A stretch of DNA of 64,000 nt from Reticulitermes speratus (GCA_021186555.1 JAJKFL010000007.1:31967827-32031826), one strand, 5' to 3'. Positions 34,040 through 46,907 are shown, numbered from the stretch's first letter. Program-made: numbers and translations. Notes: generated by a model not told the origin, from the sequence alone.

Positions 34040-35740
34040 ACTACCATGAGGTACAGTAGTTACTTTTCTGTGGTCAACTACCATGAGGTACAGTAGTTAC
34101 TTTTCTGTGGTCAACTACCATGAGGTACAGTAGTTACTTTTCTGTGGTCAAATACCATGATGTACAGTAGTTACTTTTCTGTGGTCAACTACCATGAGGT
34201 ACAGTAGTTACTTTTCTGTGGTCAAATACCATGAGGTACAGTAGTTACTTTTCTGTGGTCAACTACCATGAGGTACAGTAGTTACTTTTCTGTGGTCAAC
34301 TACCATGAGGTACAGTAGTTACTTTTCTGTGGTCAAATACCATGAGGTACAGTAGTTACTTTTCTGTGGTCAACTACCATGATGTACAGTAGTTACTTTT
34401 CTGTGGTCAACTACCATGAGGTACAGTAGTTACTTTTCTGTGGTCAACTACCATGAGGTACAGTAGTTACTTTTCTGTGGTCAACTACCATGAGGTACAG
34501 TAGTTACTTTTCTGTGGTCAAATACCATGATGTACAGTAGTTACTTTTCTGTGGTCAACTACCATGAGGTACAGTAGTTACTTTTCTGTGGTCAACTACC
34601 ATGAGGTACAGTAGTTACTTTTCTGTGGTCAACTACCATGAGGTACAGTAGTTACTTTTCTGTGGTCAACTACCATGAGGTACAGTAGTTACTTTTCTGT
34701 GGTCAAATACCATGATGTACAGTAGTTACTTTTCTGTGGTCAACTACCATGAGGTACAGTAGTTACTTTTCTGTGGTCAACTACCATGAGGTACAGTAGT
34801 TACTTTTCTGTGGTCAACTACCATGAGGTACAGTAGTTACTTTTCTGTGGTCAACTACCATGAGGTACAGTAGTTACTTTTCTGTGGTCAAATACCATGA
34901 GGTACAGTAGTTACTGTTTCTGTGGTCAACTACCATGAGGTACAGTAGTTACTTTTCTGTGGTCAACTACCATGAGGTACAGTAGTTACTTTTCTGTGGT
35001 CAACTACCATGAGGTACAGTAGTTACTTTTCTGTGGTCAACTACCATGAGGTACAGTAGTTACTTTTCTGTGGTCAACTACCATGAGGTACAGTAGTTAC
35101 TTTTCTGTGGTCAACTACCATGAGGTACAGTAGTTACTTTTCTGTGGTCAACTACCATGAGGTACAGTAGTTACTTTTCGTGGTCAACTACCATGAGGTA
35201 CAGTAGTTACTTTCTGTGGTCAACTACCATGAGGTACAGTAGTTACTTTTCTGTGGTCAACTACCATGAGGTACAGTAGTTACTTTTCTGTGGTCAACTA
35301 CCATGAGGTACAGTAGTTACTTTTCTGTGGTCAACTACCATGAGGTACAGTAGTTACTTTTCTGTGGTCAACTACCATGAGGTACAGTAGTTACTTTTCT
35401 GTGGTCAACTACCATGAGGTACAGTAGTTACTTTTCTGTGGTCAACTACCATGAGGTACAGTAGTTACTTTTCTGTGGTCAACTACCATGAGGTACAGTA
35501 GTTACTTTTCTGTGGTCAACTACCATGAGGTACAGTAGTTACTTTTCTGTGGTCAACTACCATGAGGTACAGTAGTTACTTTTCTGTGGTCAACTACCAT
35601 GAGGTACAGTAGTTACTTTTCTGTGGTCAACTACCATGAGGTACAGTAGTTACTTTTCTGTGGTCAACTACCATGAGGTACAGTAGTTACTTTTCTGTGG
35701 TCAACTACCATGAGGTACAGTAGTTACTTTTCTGTGGTCA
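34040..35740. repeat. 37-bp tandem array, about 46 copies
   Basis: Period 37 bp (CCATGAG at 34044, 34081 and onward). Each unit contains AACTAC/GTAGTT as a short inverted repeat. Very homogeneous in the right half. In the left half scattered units carry AAATACC or GATGTAC variants. Two units are one or two bases short near 35175-35215. Confidence 0.97.
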
Positions 35741-36124
35741 TGTGTAGGGGGTATGAGTTGAGGCAGAGAAAGGAGCAGCGACACCGAGAAAGGCAATGCT
35801 GCGCTCTCTGTGAATGTTGCTAAAAACGGTCCAAGGCCTTCTAGTACGCTCGTTTCGTTGTCAATGAAGTGAGCCATATGGAAGTGACGGAATTTTTGTC
35901 TCTCGTGGGAAACAAGAATCGTGTCCTGAAGATTTATGCACAAGTGAGGTTGTGTTTTGTGAGCAAATCGGCAGAGTGCTAAAGTGACTCGCTCAACACA
36001 TAATTTTTATTTATTGAAATCTATAATTATTTCGTTTCTTCTTTCCTACTTTGTCTATCTGTCTTTCTCTCCATCCATCCATCCATCTTCCCTTCTTTCT
36101 TAATAATAATAAAAATAACACTAA
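35741..36124. other. No gene recognised
   Basis: An 80-codon minus-strand frame (35701-35943) ends in the array and has no motif. A CCAT/CTTT-rich stretch follows. Confidence 0.4.
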
Positions 36125-36922
36125 TGAACCAAATATCATGCATCAAAAATATTGAAGGCAGAAACAGAGAGCAAATGCAGATTATGTCAACAATATGATG
36201 AGAACACAGACCACATTATATTAGAATGCCCAATACTGACAAAAGCACAATACGTAAAGAGACGTGATAGAGTGTGAGGTCAGCTGCACTTTATCATATG
36301 CAAGGAAACAGGGGTAAAACTAGACAATAAGCACTGGTGTTAGCATGTACCAAAATTAGTACAACAAACGTCATGAAGACAAAGTAATCATATTATGGAA
36401 TCAACAATTGCAAACCGACAGAACCATCCCTAACAATAAACCGGACATCATAATCCGTGATAATGAAATAGGAACATGTGTGTTAGTAGATGTTGCAATT
36501 TCAGAATTTAGAAATGCGATCACGAAATAAGCCTACATAATTTTAAAATTTAAAATACTTACAAAGGAAATACAGGGCATGAAGAATATAAAAATCAGAA
36601 GTGATACAGTGATACCAATAATAGTAGGGACAAATGGAAGAGTCTCAAAATCATTCACAAAATACCTGAGCAACATACCGTCAACGTACCAAATCAAGGA
36701 ACTACAGAACCCAGCCATATGTGGCACTGCACATGTACTGCGGGAAGTACTGATGTAAATGTACAGAACATTGAACATGGGAAATAACATTACATGTAGC
36801 ATAAATTGTAACTGCAGAATAGCTGCAATACTATATACACTAGAAACATGGGTTGTTTCAGGTATGTAATTGTAAACACCTTACATAAAGGTGATAACAA
36901 ATAATAATAATAATAATAATAT
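36125..36922 (+). pseudogene. LINE remnant with zinc knuckle and nuclease-like C-terminus, family 4
   Basis: The plus strand reads KAETESKCRLCQQYDENT, DHIILECPILTKAQY (a CCHC-like finger), then a stop in place of the next residue after KRRDRV. Further on it reads TDRTIPNNKPDIIIRDNEIG, TCVLVDVAIS, and later VIPIIVGTNGRVSKSF and KELQNPAICGTAHVLREVL before a stop. The order zinc finger, PD...D, then basic tail fits LINEs whose endonuclease is C-terminal and restriction-enzyme-like. Several breaks, so not functional. The tail is (AAT)n at 36897-36922. Confidence 0.75.
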
Positions 36923-38640
36923 ATCAATGTTATCAGTATATCCGTTACTGCTCTTTAGCTTCTTTCGTCCATCTCCGTCTTTGACACATTTTTTTATTAT
37001 GCCACCTTCTTCGTTTTTGCCATAATCCTAATAATTAACTTCCTTTTTCTTCTCTTTTGTTCCTCCTCCTACATCTGGCTCTTCTGTTCCTCAAATGTGA
37101 CCTCACTTCCACCCCTACGCCCACTAATGCGCTTGTCACAACACTGTGAAGTCGTATGGATGGCTTGGAGTTAAAGTTATCGTTTTCTTTTCCTGCTTGT
37201 TATTTAAAGTTGAGAGGCTGGTTTAATTTTACATTTTCGTGTGTTAGGGCCTTAGGCAGAAAGCAATTTATGTGTGGAGAATGCTTGTGATTCTGCAGCT
37301 TAAATTTGAGTGAACAGAATGACCACACAGCTGAGCGGAATAATCTCACTATTTTATATATTTCTATTTATTACGTCACTTATTCTGGTATTTAATTGTG
37401 ACTATACAGTAAACATTTCTCACTTTCTGTAAACTGGGATAGAAACGGCAATAAATTACTTACATTTTGTGCAGGGTGTAATTTTTTGAGAACATATTCT
37501 AGCCCGTCTTTCGTTGCCTCAAAATTCAAACGAGCTGAATAACCCCACCCTACCCTATATTTTTACCGGAGAAAGGGCCGTTTCCTCTATTTATGTCTAT
37601 GTATGTCTTTTTCTCATTGTTTCTCTTCTGTCCTACTGGAAAAAATATTTTCTCGCCTCTTCTCTTGAATTCTCTGTATCGTCACTGCCCAGTTATACTG
37701 GCCACCGAAGGCTTCTTACTCCGCGTCTCCCTCCATGTGGTAACTTCACTGACCCTTTCTTTGCGTTCAGTTCTGTTAATATTCAGCATTTCGATGAAAG
37801 GTGTGCGTTAGGCAGGCCTTGGCTTGATCCTTGGTATGTACGTATCTAGTTCCAAGCGCGGCCGCTAATGCAACCAGCACTACTTTACACAGCACCCGCA
37901 TTTCACCTCAAGCATTCTTCTCGTCCTGCTTATTCTTACTATTTATCATATACTCCTTTTTTTCTTTCTTTCCCATTAGCCTTCCTGCTGATTCTCCTTC
38001 TCTCCATACACAATTTCCTCTTTTTATCCTTATGCTTATCTTTCCCTGTTTTATTTTCCTCTCCTGTTAACGTTTTTCCCTTGCGTCCATATTTCTTCTT
38101 ATTTCACTTATCCTTTATTCTTCTATATGTTATATTTTCGTATATATTTTCTTCATGTTCCTCATATTGCTACTTCGCTTTCTTTCATTCTCCCCTTTCT
38201 CCATCTGATACACTCTTGTCTTCTACACATTTTTCCTTTTTCCATTTTTTCCTTCTCATATTCCTCCTCTTAGTTCTGTTTCTACCAGGTTTCTTACCTT
38301 CCATTTTCTACATACTTTTATTTATACTTTTCATGTCACTTTATTTTCCCATTTTCTTGTTCTTCCTCCTCCTACCGCTCCTTCACCTTGTTGCTCTTCA
38401 TGTTTGAGATTCCTGGGCGACTGCAGACTTAACGCCCTTTCCTAATCTCTCTGTCTTCATCATTTTTACTTCCTGCGATATTCTCGCTGTATCTGTTTGT
38501 GTCCGCTATTAAACTCTCATTAGCTCCTAGTGTTTCATCTTACCGTCTTTGTATAATTTCAACTTTGAACTCAGTAACTGTATTTCTCTAGGAAATCAAG
38601 AACTTTATTTAAAATGGTCTATACCGTGAACGTGCTTATT
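36923..38640. other. Pyrimidine-rich region, no gene supported
   Basis: From about 37900 to 38400 the plus strand is rich in T and C, giving a 179-codon frame (37868-38407) of Phe, Leu and Ser. The composition alone explains it. No introns or domains are visible. Confidence 0.55.
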
Positions 38641-38642
38641 AT

Positions 38643-39515
38643 ACCAACATGTAATACCATCAACTGGTACACAGTATTGAAATACAAGCTTGTGTATTTT
38701 TAAGTGTTCTGTGTGTCCCCTGAGGATGGTGTGATGTTACAGCGAAACATGTCTGGAGATTTATAAAGTATTTTAAATTCAACTTATTTTTGTGTAGTAG
38801 CTGGTGGTATTACATGTTACAAGAACATTATGTTGGTGGTATTACACGTTACAAGAACATTATGTTGGTGGTATTACATGTTACAAGAAACATTATGTTG
38901 GTGGTATTACATGTTACAAGAACATTATGTTGGTGGTATTACATGTTACAAGAACATTATGTTTGTGGTATTACATGTTACAAGAACATTATGTTGTGTC
39001 TTATTACTTGTTACAGACATAAGTTGGTGGTTATTACATGTTACAAGAACTTATGTTGGTGTATTACATGTTACATAGACATTTATGTTGGTTGTTATTA
39101 CATGTTACATGAACATTATGTTGGTGGTATTACATGTTACAAGAACATTTATGTTGGTGGTATTACATGTTTACATAGAACATTATGTTGGTGGTAATTT
39201 ACATGTTACAGCAGTAAATTTATTTGGTGGTATTACTGTTACAAGAACTTTATTTGTGGTATTACATGTTACAAGAACATTATGGTGTTGTGGTATTACA
39301 CGTTACAAGGAACATTATGTTGGTGGTATTACATGTTACAAGAACATTATGTTGGTGGTATTAATGTTTACAAGAACATTATGTTGGTGGTATTACATGT
39401 TACAAGAACATTATGTTGGTGGTATTACATGTTACAAGAACATTATGTTGGTGGTATTACATGTTACAAGAACATTATGTTGGTGGTATTACATGTTACA
39501 AGAACATTATGTTGG
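38643..39515. mobile_element. Signature-bearing unit joined to a 32-bp array
   Basis: CCTGAGGATGGTGTGATG ... CAGCGAAACATGTCTGG at 38719-38756 is an intact signature. Before it, at 38643-38664, ACCAACATGTAATACCATC is the inverse of the array unit. After it, from about 38798, come about 22 units of a 32-bp repeat (GGTGGTATTACATGTTAC plus AAGAACATTATGTT). Units between 38995 and 39300 carry many one-base gains and losses; those on both sides are clean. Confidence 0.82.
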
Positions 39516-40325
39516 TACACGAACCTACTATTAAAGGCTGACGACGCTGCAGAACTTTTAATTTATCTTTTCTGATTCTGGATTTTCGAAAAGAGAGCTT
39601 CGTCAGTCTCAAAACTGAAGTTTGTGTGACCCCGTGAGTGCCATCGCGATATCAGTTGGGTGCATTTTGATCTGCCTGCGGCAGTCATTGAGCATGCGTG
39701 ATGTTCGTCATGTTAATGTTACGGTGCATACTGATAGCAAGTTACTGTCACGTTCGGATTTGAACCTTCTTTGTTTGGTCGTGTTTAATACATTTGGTGT
39801 TCGGTCTGGATAAGCAGATCTTGGTCATGAACTGTCTCTTAAGGAAGAGTATTACTTTCACGAGAAATATGACAGGATTTGTTTTGCAACTTCTGATTTA
39901 TTAATGTGAAAGGCACTTTAAATGATCTTCGATAAAATTACATTTCTGAGTTATTTAACGTCGTCCATGTTTCTTAAACGTAACGAAGACCAGGCACAAA
40001 GTTTCGTCATGCTAGTTACCTATTACCGGAACGAGACTTTGACCTCATTTACCCACATATTTTAAATCAATACCTAGGTTATGATTTTGGGCAGAAAGTA
40101 CATACAGTGAAAACATAATGGAAACGATTTTTTTTTTCCACGCGTCCGTATATTTCGTCTTCAAACCTGCACAAAGCGGATTTCGATATCATTATTGGCG
40201 GAGTTAAAAAAAATAAGAATTCCCAGAGGTTAGCTGCTCGTTTGATCGTGATTCGAACGTGGAATATTCTAAATACGACACAGCGGTGCTAACAACCACC
40301 GAAGAAAGAAGATCTTGTATGTATA
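39516..40325. other. No gene recognised
   Basis: Mixed; short frames only. Confidence 0.45.
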
Positions 40326-40329
40326 GTAA

Positions 40330-41045
40330 ACAAAATAATAAGAGGACAAAGAGGCAGATAGACAGACAGACATACAGAGAGAGAGAGACACATACAGACA
40401 GATAGAGAGACACAGACAGACAGTTAGAGAGACAGACAGATAGAGAGACACACAGACAGAGACACACAGACAGACAGAGAGACAGACAGAGACACACAGA
40501 CAGACAGAGAGACAGACAGATAGGAGAGAGACAGACAGATAGAGAGACAGATAGACAGAGACAGACAGACAGAGAGACAGACAGATAGAGAGACAGACAG
40601 ACAGAGACACACAGACAGACAGAGAGACAGACAGATAAAGAGACAGATAGACAGAGAGAGACAGACAGATGGACAGGAGAGACAGACAGAGAAAGAGACA
40701 GAGACAGACAGACATACAGAGAGAGACACAGACAGATAGAGAGACAGACAGATAGAGAGACAGACAGACAGAGACAGACAGATAGACAGAGAGAGAGGTA
40801 CACAGACAGACAGAGAGACAGACAGATAGAGAGACAGACAAACAGAGACAGACAGATAGACAGAGAGATACAGACAGAGAGAGACAGAGACAGACATACA
40901 GAGAGAGACAGACAGACAGATAGAGAGACAGACAGATAGACAGAGAGAGACAGACAGAGAGAGACAGACAGAAGAGACAGACAGAGAGAGACAGACAGAG
41001 AGAGACACACACAGAGAGACAGACAGACAGAGAGACAGACAAATA
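40330..41045. repeat. CAGA/GAGA-rich microsatellite array
   Basis: Units of (CAGA)2-4 and (GAGA) alternate for about 700 bp. The minus strand stays open in three frames (298, 266 and 226 codons of Ser, Leu, Cys and Val) purely from composition. Confidence 0.95.
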
Positions 41046-41409
41046 TGTCTGTAAGGTCCATGAGAACAAAATGCAGGTAAATAAAATGAGGCCTTCCCAT
41101 TCACCGGTGTCTCACGACTTTTACAATTATTTGTTCATTTTTCAAATGGAAATTTGTAATTATCTGTACACGAATGGGTGCCGCGTTTTGTTAGTCCTTC
41201 AAAATGTAGAAATCAGATAGACAGCTGGACACGACTCGCGCCTTATTTGTTCGGACGGTGGAAGGTGTGAGCAGGTAAACATTCGTATGAAATCTTTTGT
41301 TTATTTACTTCATTTCTTGGTTTTGTCCTCTCTCTGTGTGCCCTTTCTTATTTATTCCTTCCTTTTTAGGAGCGTTCATAATCATGCAGGTGCGTTTTTT
41401 TAAGGCCCC

Positions 41410-41690
41410 GCAGCAGATGCTACGGACGCACCGCATTCTTAAAGCTTATTGTGCAACCCTGTGATGAAGATAAAAGAAAGGTGATCAGATTTTTCATTTT
41501 TCCAAGTAATGGAGCACCGGTGGAATGAAATTGTCAGGGGAAAACCAAAGTACTCGGGGAAAAACCTGTCCCAGTGCCACTTTGTCCACCACAAATCCCA
41601 CATGGACAGATCCGTTATCGAACTTGGGCCTCCGCGGTGAGAGGCCGGCGACTAACTGCCTGAGCCTTGGCACGGCCCAGGTGCGCCTAT
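41410..41690 (-). repeat. SINE-D
   Basis: GGCCCCGCAGCAGATGCTAC (3' end) to the head complement GAGCCTTGGCACGGCCCAGG. It matches 52737-53020 inverted. Confidence 0.85.
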
Positions 41691-42131
41691 TAAGATTATT
41701 TGGTTCATCAGTCTGTTTTCCTGTGTCTGTCTGTCTGTCTGTCTGTTTGTACAATAAAACGACTGGAAATTAACTGAAAATATTTTCAAGAAATTTCGTA
41801 TAACAGTCGTTTTTATATAATCTGTCTACATATTCAAATCTTATAGACGATCTGTCAACAACGGAAGCTTTACGTGACTCGCTACATGCTTTTATGCATG
41901 TATTTCTATAGGTAGCGTACCCAGTTCGAATCCCGTTGCTTACATGCCATATTTGATAGAATATTCTGAGTGTTTCTCATTTCGTACTTGAAAATACCGG
42001 AATTAGGAGACGCTACATTAAGCCGATTTACCTCACTTCTTTCTCCTCTGCTTACGTCATAGCTCACATCGCTGTTCTGTCTTTGTGCCCGATAACAAAT
42101 GACATATCCACCTCGCAGTGTTATAATCTTG
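41691..42131. other. No gene recognised
   Basis: A (CTGT)n stretch at 41725-41748, then AT-rich sequence. CCCAGTTCGAATCCCG at about 41920 resembles a box B. Confidence 0.4.
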
Positions 42132-42814
42132 GGGACTAGCGCGCACTAGCGGTTTTAGTCGCTGCGACTATCGTGCTGCCCAAATGAAACGTACGATTGT
42201 ATACGGAAGCACGCGCACGGGCGACTGTTTAATCGTGGCGATGAAAAAGTCGCAGCATGTTCCATTTCAAGCGCGACACGATTGTCGCTTGACGACTGCT
42301 TCTACAAATGAAACACAAAGCAATTTACGGGTGCGCGCGCACTGACTACTATCGCCTTCTTTTCTGTCTGTGAAACCAACGCCTTTTGCTTGCGGTACAG
42401 TGATCCCAAGGCAAGAATTTCGTTACGTTAAAATGTCTTTCAAAAAAGTGTATGACTGTGAAGTGCTAATTACGGAAATTGAAATATCTAAAAAAAAAAT
42501 TGTTTGGATATATTTAATATCGGTTTTTGATTGTTTGGATATCTCTTCAGGTCTTCGTAGAGGGAGTAGAATTTTCCTTTGAGTAATCTTTGACTCGTTA
42601 TTCGATGTACCCAAAACTTTTTTTCTTTTCTTTACTTTTCGCGTTCGCAGCAACAAAGCACACACCAGTGCTGTATCCGTGCAGTCCGTCGTATAACTGA
42701 ATCAGTGCGAGGAGATTGTCGCTGTAAAACGCGGCCTCGCTTTAAAAATCGCCAGCGTCTTTAATCGCTGCTACTATTGTCGCAGCGATTAAAACCGCTC
42801 GTGCCCGCTTAGCC
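42132..42814. mobile_element. Element with 35-bp imperfect inverted termini, possibly Harbinger-like
   Basis: The termini share AGCGGTTTTA(G/A)TCGCTGCGAC (left 42144-42169, right inverted). The interior has a short plus-strand frame from about 42434: MSFKKVYDCEVLITEIEISK, which faintly recalls the start of a MADF domain, a usual second protein of PIF/Harbinger elements. No transposase is seen. The class is a guess. Confidence 0.55.
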
Positions 42815-43317
42815 TAAGAAAATCCATGGTATATGGGCTTCCATGGAAAGTCTGTACTTAATACAGTTTCGGAGAAAATGCTTGGTCTTGTAAAACTTCA
42901 ACATTCATCACTGAGCTTTGTAAAGCTTATCACCGGATACTATCCATAACGAAAATTAAAACCACTTTACGCCCTCACACCATATCTATAAAATCTCCCA
43001 TATTAGTATTATCCTCAATCGAATATCTCGATTGTATTGGCAGCTGGCAGAGTAAATTCGAGCGTTAGAACTCATTGCTGAACTTCATGTAAATTTGTGT
43101 ATTTCTGTGCAGAGCGACTTCTTTCTCCTATCAGGGCAATAACTTTTAACACAGACGGCATGAAATTAAATACAGTGTGGTTTTACTATTATGAAAATAA
43201 ATATGTCTATACCGCGGTTTATCCGTAGTTCTGACTGATAAAATATCCGTATTAAAGTAATTATGGCTGAAACACTGCTAATTGCGTGAGTAGTAGATAT
43301 ATATATTCACTAAACAT
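42815..43317. other. No gene recognised
   Basis: AT-rich; nothing recognised. Confidence 0.45.
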
Positions 43318-43327
43318 TTAAAGCCTA

Positions 43328-45012
43328 TATAAAATCGTGTTCCGACAAATGTACACACTTCATTATCTGTTATTTAATACAGTTTGTATTAAAAATAGTC
43401 CAACATGTTTCGAACTACGTTAGTTCATCTTCAGGGACTTAATTGTTTATTACACCAACTACAGACGTACGGTACTCATTGAAATGTATAATTATTTTAA
43501 TATATACATATTTTAATGAGTACCACACGTCTGTAGTTGGTGTAATAAACAATTAAGTCCCTTAAGATGAAATAACATAGTTCGAAACATGTTGGACTAT
43601 TTTCAATATAAACTGTATTAAATAACAGATAATAAAGGGTGTACATTTGTCGGAACACGATTTTATATAATCAAGAAAATGTACGGTACAAATAACATAA
43701 ATGTACGGTACAGGTAACATAAATGTACGGTACAGGTAACATAAATGTACGGTACAAATAACATAAATGTACGGTACAAATAACATAAATGTACGGTACA
43801 AATAACATAAATGTACGGTACAAATAACATAAATGTACGGTACAAATAACATAAATGTACGGTACAAATAACATAAATGTACGGTACAGGTAACATAAAT
43901 GTACGGTACAAATAACATAAATGTACGGTACAAATAACATAAATGTACGGTACAAATAACATAAATGTACGGTACAAATAACATAAATGTACGGTACAAA
44001 TAACATAAATGTACGGTACAAATAACATAAATGTACGGTACAAATAACATAAATGTACGGTACAAATAACATAAATGTACGGTACAAATAACATAAATGT
44101 ACGGTACAAATAACATAAATGTACGGTACAAATAACATAAATGTACGGTACAAATAACATAAATGTACGGTACAAATAACATAAATGTACGGTACAAATA
44201 ACATAAATGTACGGTACAGGTAACATAAATGTACGGTACAAATAACATAAATGTACGGTACAAATAACATAAATGTACGTTACAAATAACATAAATGTAC
44301 GGTACAAATAACATAAATGTACGGTACAAATAACATAAATGTACGGTACAAATAACATAAATGTACGGTACAAATAACATAAATGTACGGTACAAATAAC
44401 ATAAATGTACGGTACAAATAACATAAATGTACGGTACAAATAACATAAATGTACGGTACAAATAACATAAATGTACGGTACAGGTAACATAAATGTACGG
44501 TACAAATAACATAAATGTACGGTACAAATAACATAAATGTACGGTACAAATAACATAAATGTACGGTACAAATAACATAAATGTACGGTACAAATAACAT
44601 AAATGTACGGTACAAATAACATAAATGTACGGTACAAATAACATAAATGTACGGTACAAATAACATAAATGTACGGTACAAATAACATAAATGTACGGTA
44701 CAAATAACATAAATGTACGGTACAATAACATAAATGTACGGTACAAATAACATAAATGTACGGTACAAATAACATAAATGTACGGTACAAATAACATAAA
44801 TGTACTGTACAAATAACATAAATGTACGGTACAAATAACATAAATGTACGGTACAAATAACATAAATGTACGGTACAAATAACATAAATGTACTGTACAA
44901 ATAACATAAATGTACGGTACAAATAACATAAATGTACGGTACAAATAACATAATGTACGGTACAAATAACATAAATGTACGGTACAAATACATAATTCGT
45001 ACAATAACATAC
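43328..45012. mobile_element. Foldback element carrying a 22-bp tandem array at its right end
   Basis: Hairpin arms 43328-43480 and 43515-43670 with a 34-nt loop. The minus-strand signature is at 43399-43435: CTGAAGATG, stem AACTA/TAGTT, CGAAACATG. The right arm has a mutated copy. From 43676 about 60 units of the 22-bp repeat follow. TTAAAGCCTA at 43318-43327 and 45013-45022 brackets hairpin plus array, which looks like a target-site duplication. The single-monomer relative is at 9569-9781. Confidence 0.83.
43676..45003. repeat. 22-bp tandem array, about 60 copies
   Basis: Unit ATAAATGTACGGTACAAATAAC minus two bases at each reading limit: the core is TGTACGGTACA, an 11-base palindrome. Period 22 measured at 43681 and 43703. 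Because no frame has a stop, minus-strand frames of up to 482 codons appear; they are by-products. Confidence 0.97.
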
Positions 45013-45022
45013 TTAAAGCCTA

Positions 45023-45464
45023 GTGACAACTCTACGCACAGCCAGTTTTAACGTTAAAAACTCTGAATTTTTCCCATTCAATGCATGTGCGCCTTTGCTA
45101 TAATTCTAACAACAAACAGGTATTGTTTTCCTACTCTGCTTTCACCGCTACGACTTTCTAAAAGAAGCACACTGTGTTCACTTTGACATACGAACTGAAT
45201 TTTTATAGCCTTATAACATATATTTCAAGGGTTAAAGGTCGTGCTGTCTCGTGTCAAAGGAAGAGATAAAGAAAGCATTGCTAGTGCATCTGATATTTCC
45301 TCAAATGACTTGAAAATCATATATATATACGTATATATATATATATATACGTATATAATTAGAGAAAATATGTTTTTTATATTTGCTAGCATAAATTTTA
45401 TCATTTCATTATGACAGCTGTCCCATTTACGCTTTAGATGTTAACGCAGTGTGTTGACACACTT
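45023..45464. other. No gene recognised
   Basis: Contains an (AT)n-rich palindromic stretch at 45320-45356. Confidence 0.45.
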
Positions 45465-45469
45465 CGTGT

Positions 45470-45795
45470 ACTACACTTTAAAATTAGATGGCCGGGGCAT
45501 GTAGCACGTATGGCAATAGAAGATGTACATACAAGGTTTTGATGGGGAGACCTGAGGGAAAAAGGGCACTTGGAAGACTTAGGTGTAGATGGGAGGATAA
45601 TATTACAAAGGATCTTTAATGAAAAGGTTGGGGATATGGACTGGATTGATCTGGCCCGGGATAGGGATGAGTATTGGGCTCTTGTGAAAGCGGTGATGAA
45701 ATATTGTGTCCCATAAAATGAGGGGAATTTTTTGACTAGCTGAAGAACTAGGCTATTAGCGTCTCACGAAGGGCTCTGAGTCATGGAGTTGGTAA
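45470..45795 (+). pseudogene. LINE family 2, 3' fragment, diverged
   Basis: Reads KLDGRGM-type, then GRPEGKRALGRLRCRWEDNI with shifts, MDWIDLARDRDEYWALVKAV, a stop, and the family 3' UTR (GGGGAATTTTTTGACTAGCTG). At least two frameshifts; the tail is reduced to GTTGGTAATA. Confidence 0.78.
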
Positions 45796-46132
45796 TAAAA
45801 TTTCAGTTCCTATGAACGGATTTTCTCCAGAGTATCCTATAATTTGTCCCCTCCCTCGCTAGACACTCTGTATTCTGCGATGTGTTCATAAGATCGCTAC
45901 TTCAAAAACCTTTACCCGTTGTGACTGTACGTGAGTCGTCCATATTTGTTACACGCCGCAATTCTAACAAAATATTACGACTTTATTCGTGGTAAATTCG
46001 CTGCTCTTCACATCCTTTCTGTCACACTTCTACTATAGGTTGATTACTTTCATAAAGTACCTATTATTTCCCATAACGACCTCATCGCGGTCTCACCTGA
46101 CTACGGCTCTCTTATTTGTCACATAGGTATAA
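45796..46132. other. No gene recognised
   Basis: Nothing recognised. Confidence 0.4.
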
Positions 46133-46380
46133 AGTTAAAGGTAAAGTTCACCCTAGAACAGGCCATGAAGGCCCAGAGGGGGAGTAGAGATATAGCTCTA
46201 CTCTTTCTTTAACCTCGTCGCTAGATGGGGGTGGGTGGTCAAAGCCACGCCCCGGTCGCTTTACCCCCGGTGAAAGAGACCCGGTACCCATTGTACAGGG
46301 GGCTGGGTGGGCCCCAGGGCCGGTCTGGACGGGTGCGGAAAATCTCGCCCCCACCGGGATTCGATCCCCGGACCGCCCAT
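46133..46380 (-). repeat. SINE-B, truncated at box B
   Basis: AAAGGTAAAG tail, body, stops at GATTCGATCCCCGGACCGCC. ACRTAGGTATA at 46121-46131 and 46381-46391 (one difference) is a likely target-site duplication. Confidence 0.85.
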
Positions 46381-46794
46381 ACGTAGGTATAGCTGATACA
46401 TATAAATGCGGCATTTTATGTCAGTGTATCCTCATCTCTGATTGCAGCGCATTGATCTACGCGCACACGACTTCCTGACGTCAGCCCAGGCTCGCTAGGC
46501 GAATGCCAGGCACTTCATGAAAATAATTTTATTGTAACATATGTAAGTAACATAAGTTACATAAGTAACAACACTCCTTTCTTTACCACTCATCTTAAAA
46601 TGTTAATCTTAACACAGACGGGTGTAGTCTACAAATGGTTTATGCTTCAACGTGAAATGCCTGGCTAACACAGGAATATTATACTTCTTAGTTCAGTGCA
46701 GAAAGCATAGCAATAAAATCAAGGTGTTTGAATCAACATAATTCAAAATCTAATCGGTTTTAACAGTGTTACCATGACATCCAGAATTGATAAA
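46381..46794. other. No gene recognised
   Basis: Nothing recognised beyond short frames. Confidence 0.4.
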
Positions 46795-46907
46795 GATACA
46801 CGGGGTTCTTACCAGGGGTTAGGCGGCCGGAGCGTGAAGTTGACCACACACCTCCATCTAGAGGCAATGTTAAGAATGTGTGGAGCTATACCTCTTCTCT
46901 CCATATA

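Noticed and set aside
37868-38407. 179-codon membrane-protein-like frame
   Set aside because: The T- and C-rich tract gives Phe/Leu/Ser in any frame; no conserved motif.
40204-41104. Frames of up to 298 codons, Cys/Leu/Ser-rich
   Set aside because: CAGA-rich microsatellite read on the minus strand; composition artefact.
43562-45010. Minus-strand open frames of 482, 419, 249 and 199 codons
   Set aside because: All lie in the 22-bp array. The unit has no stop in any minus-strand frame, so long frames are automatic.
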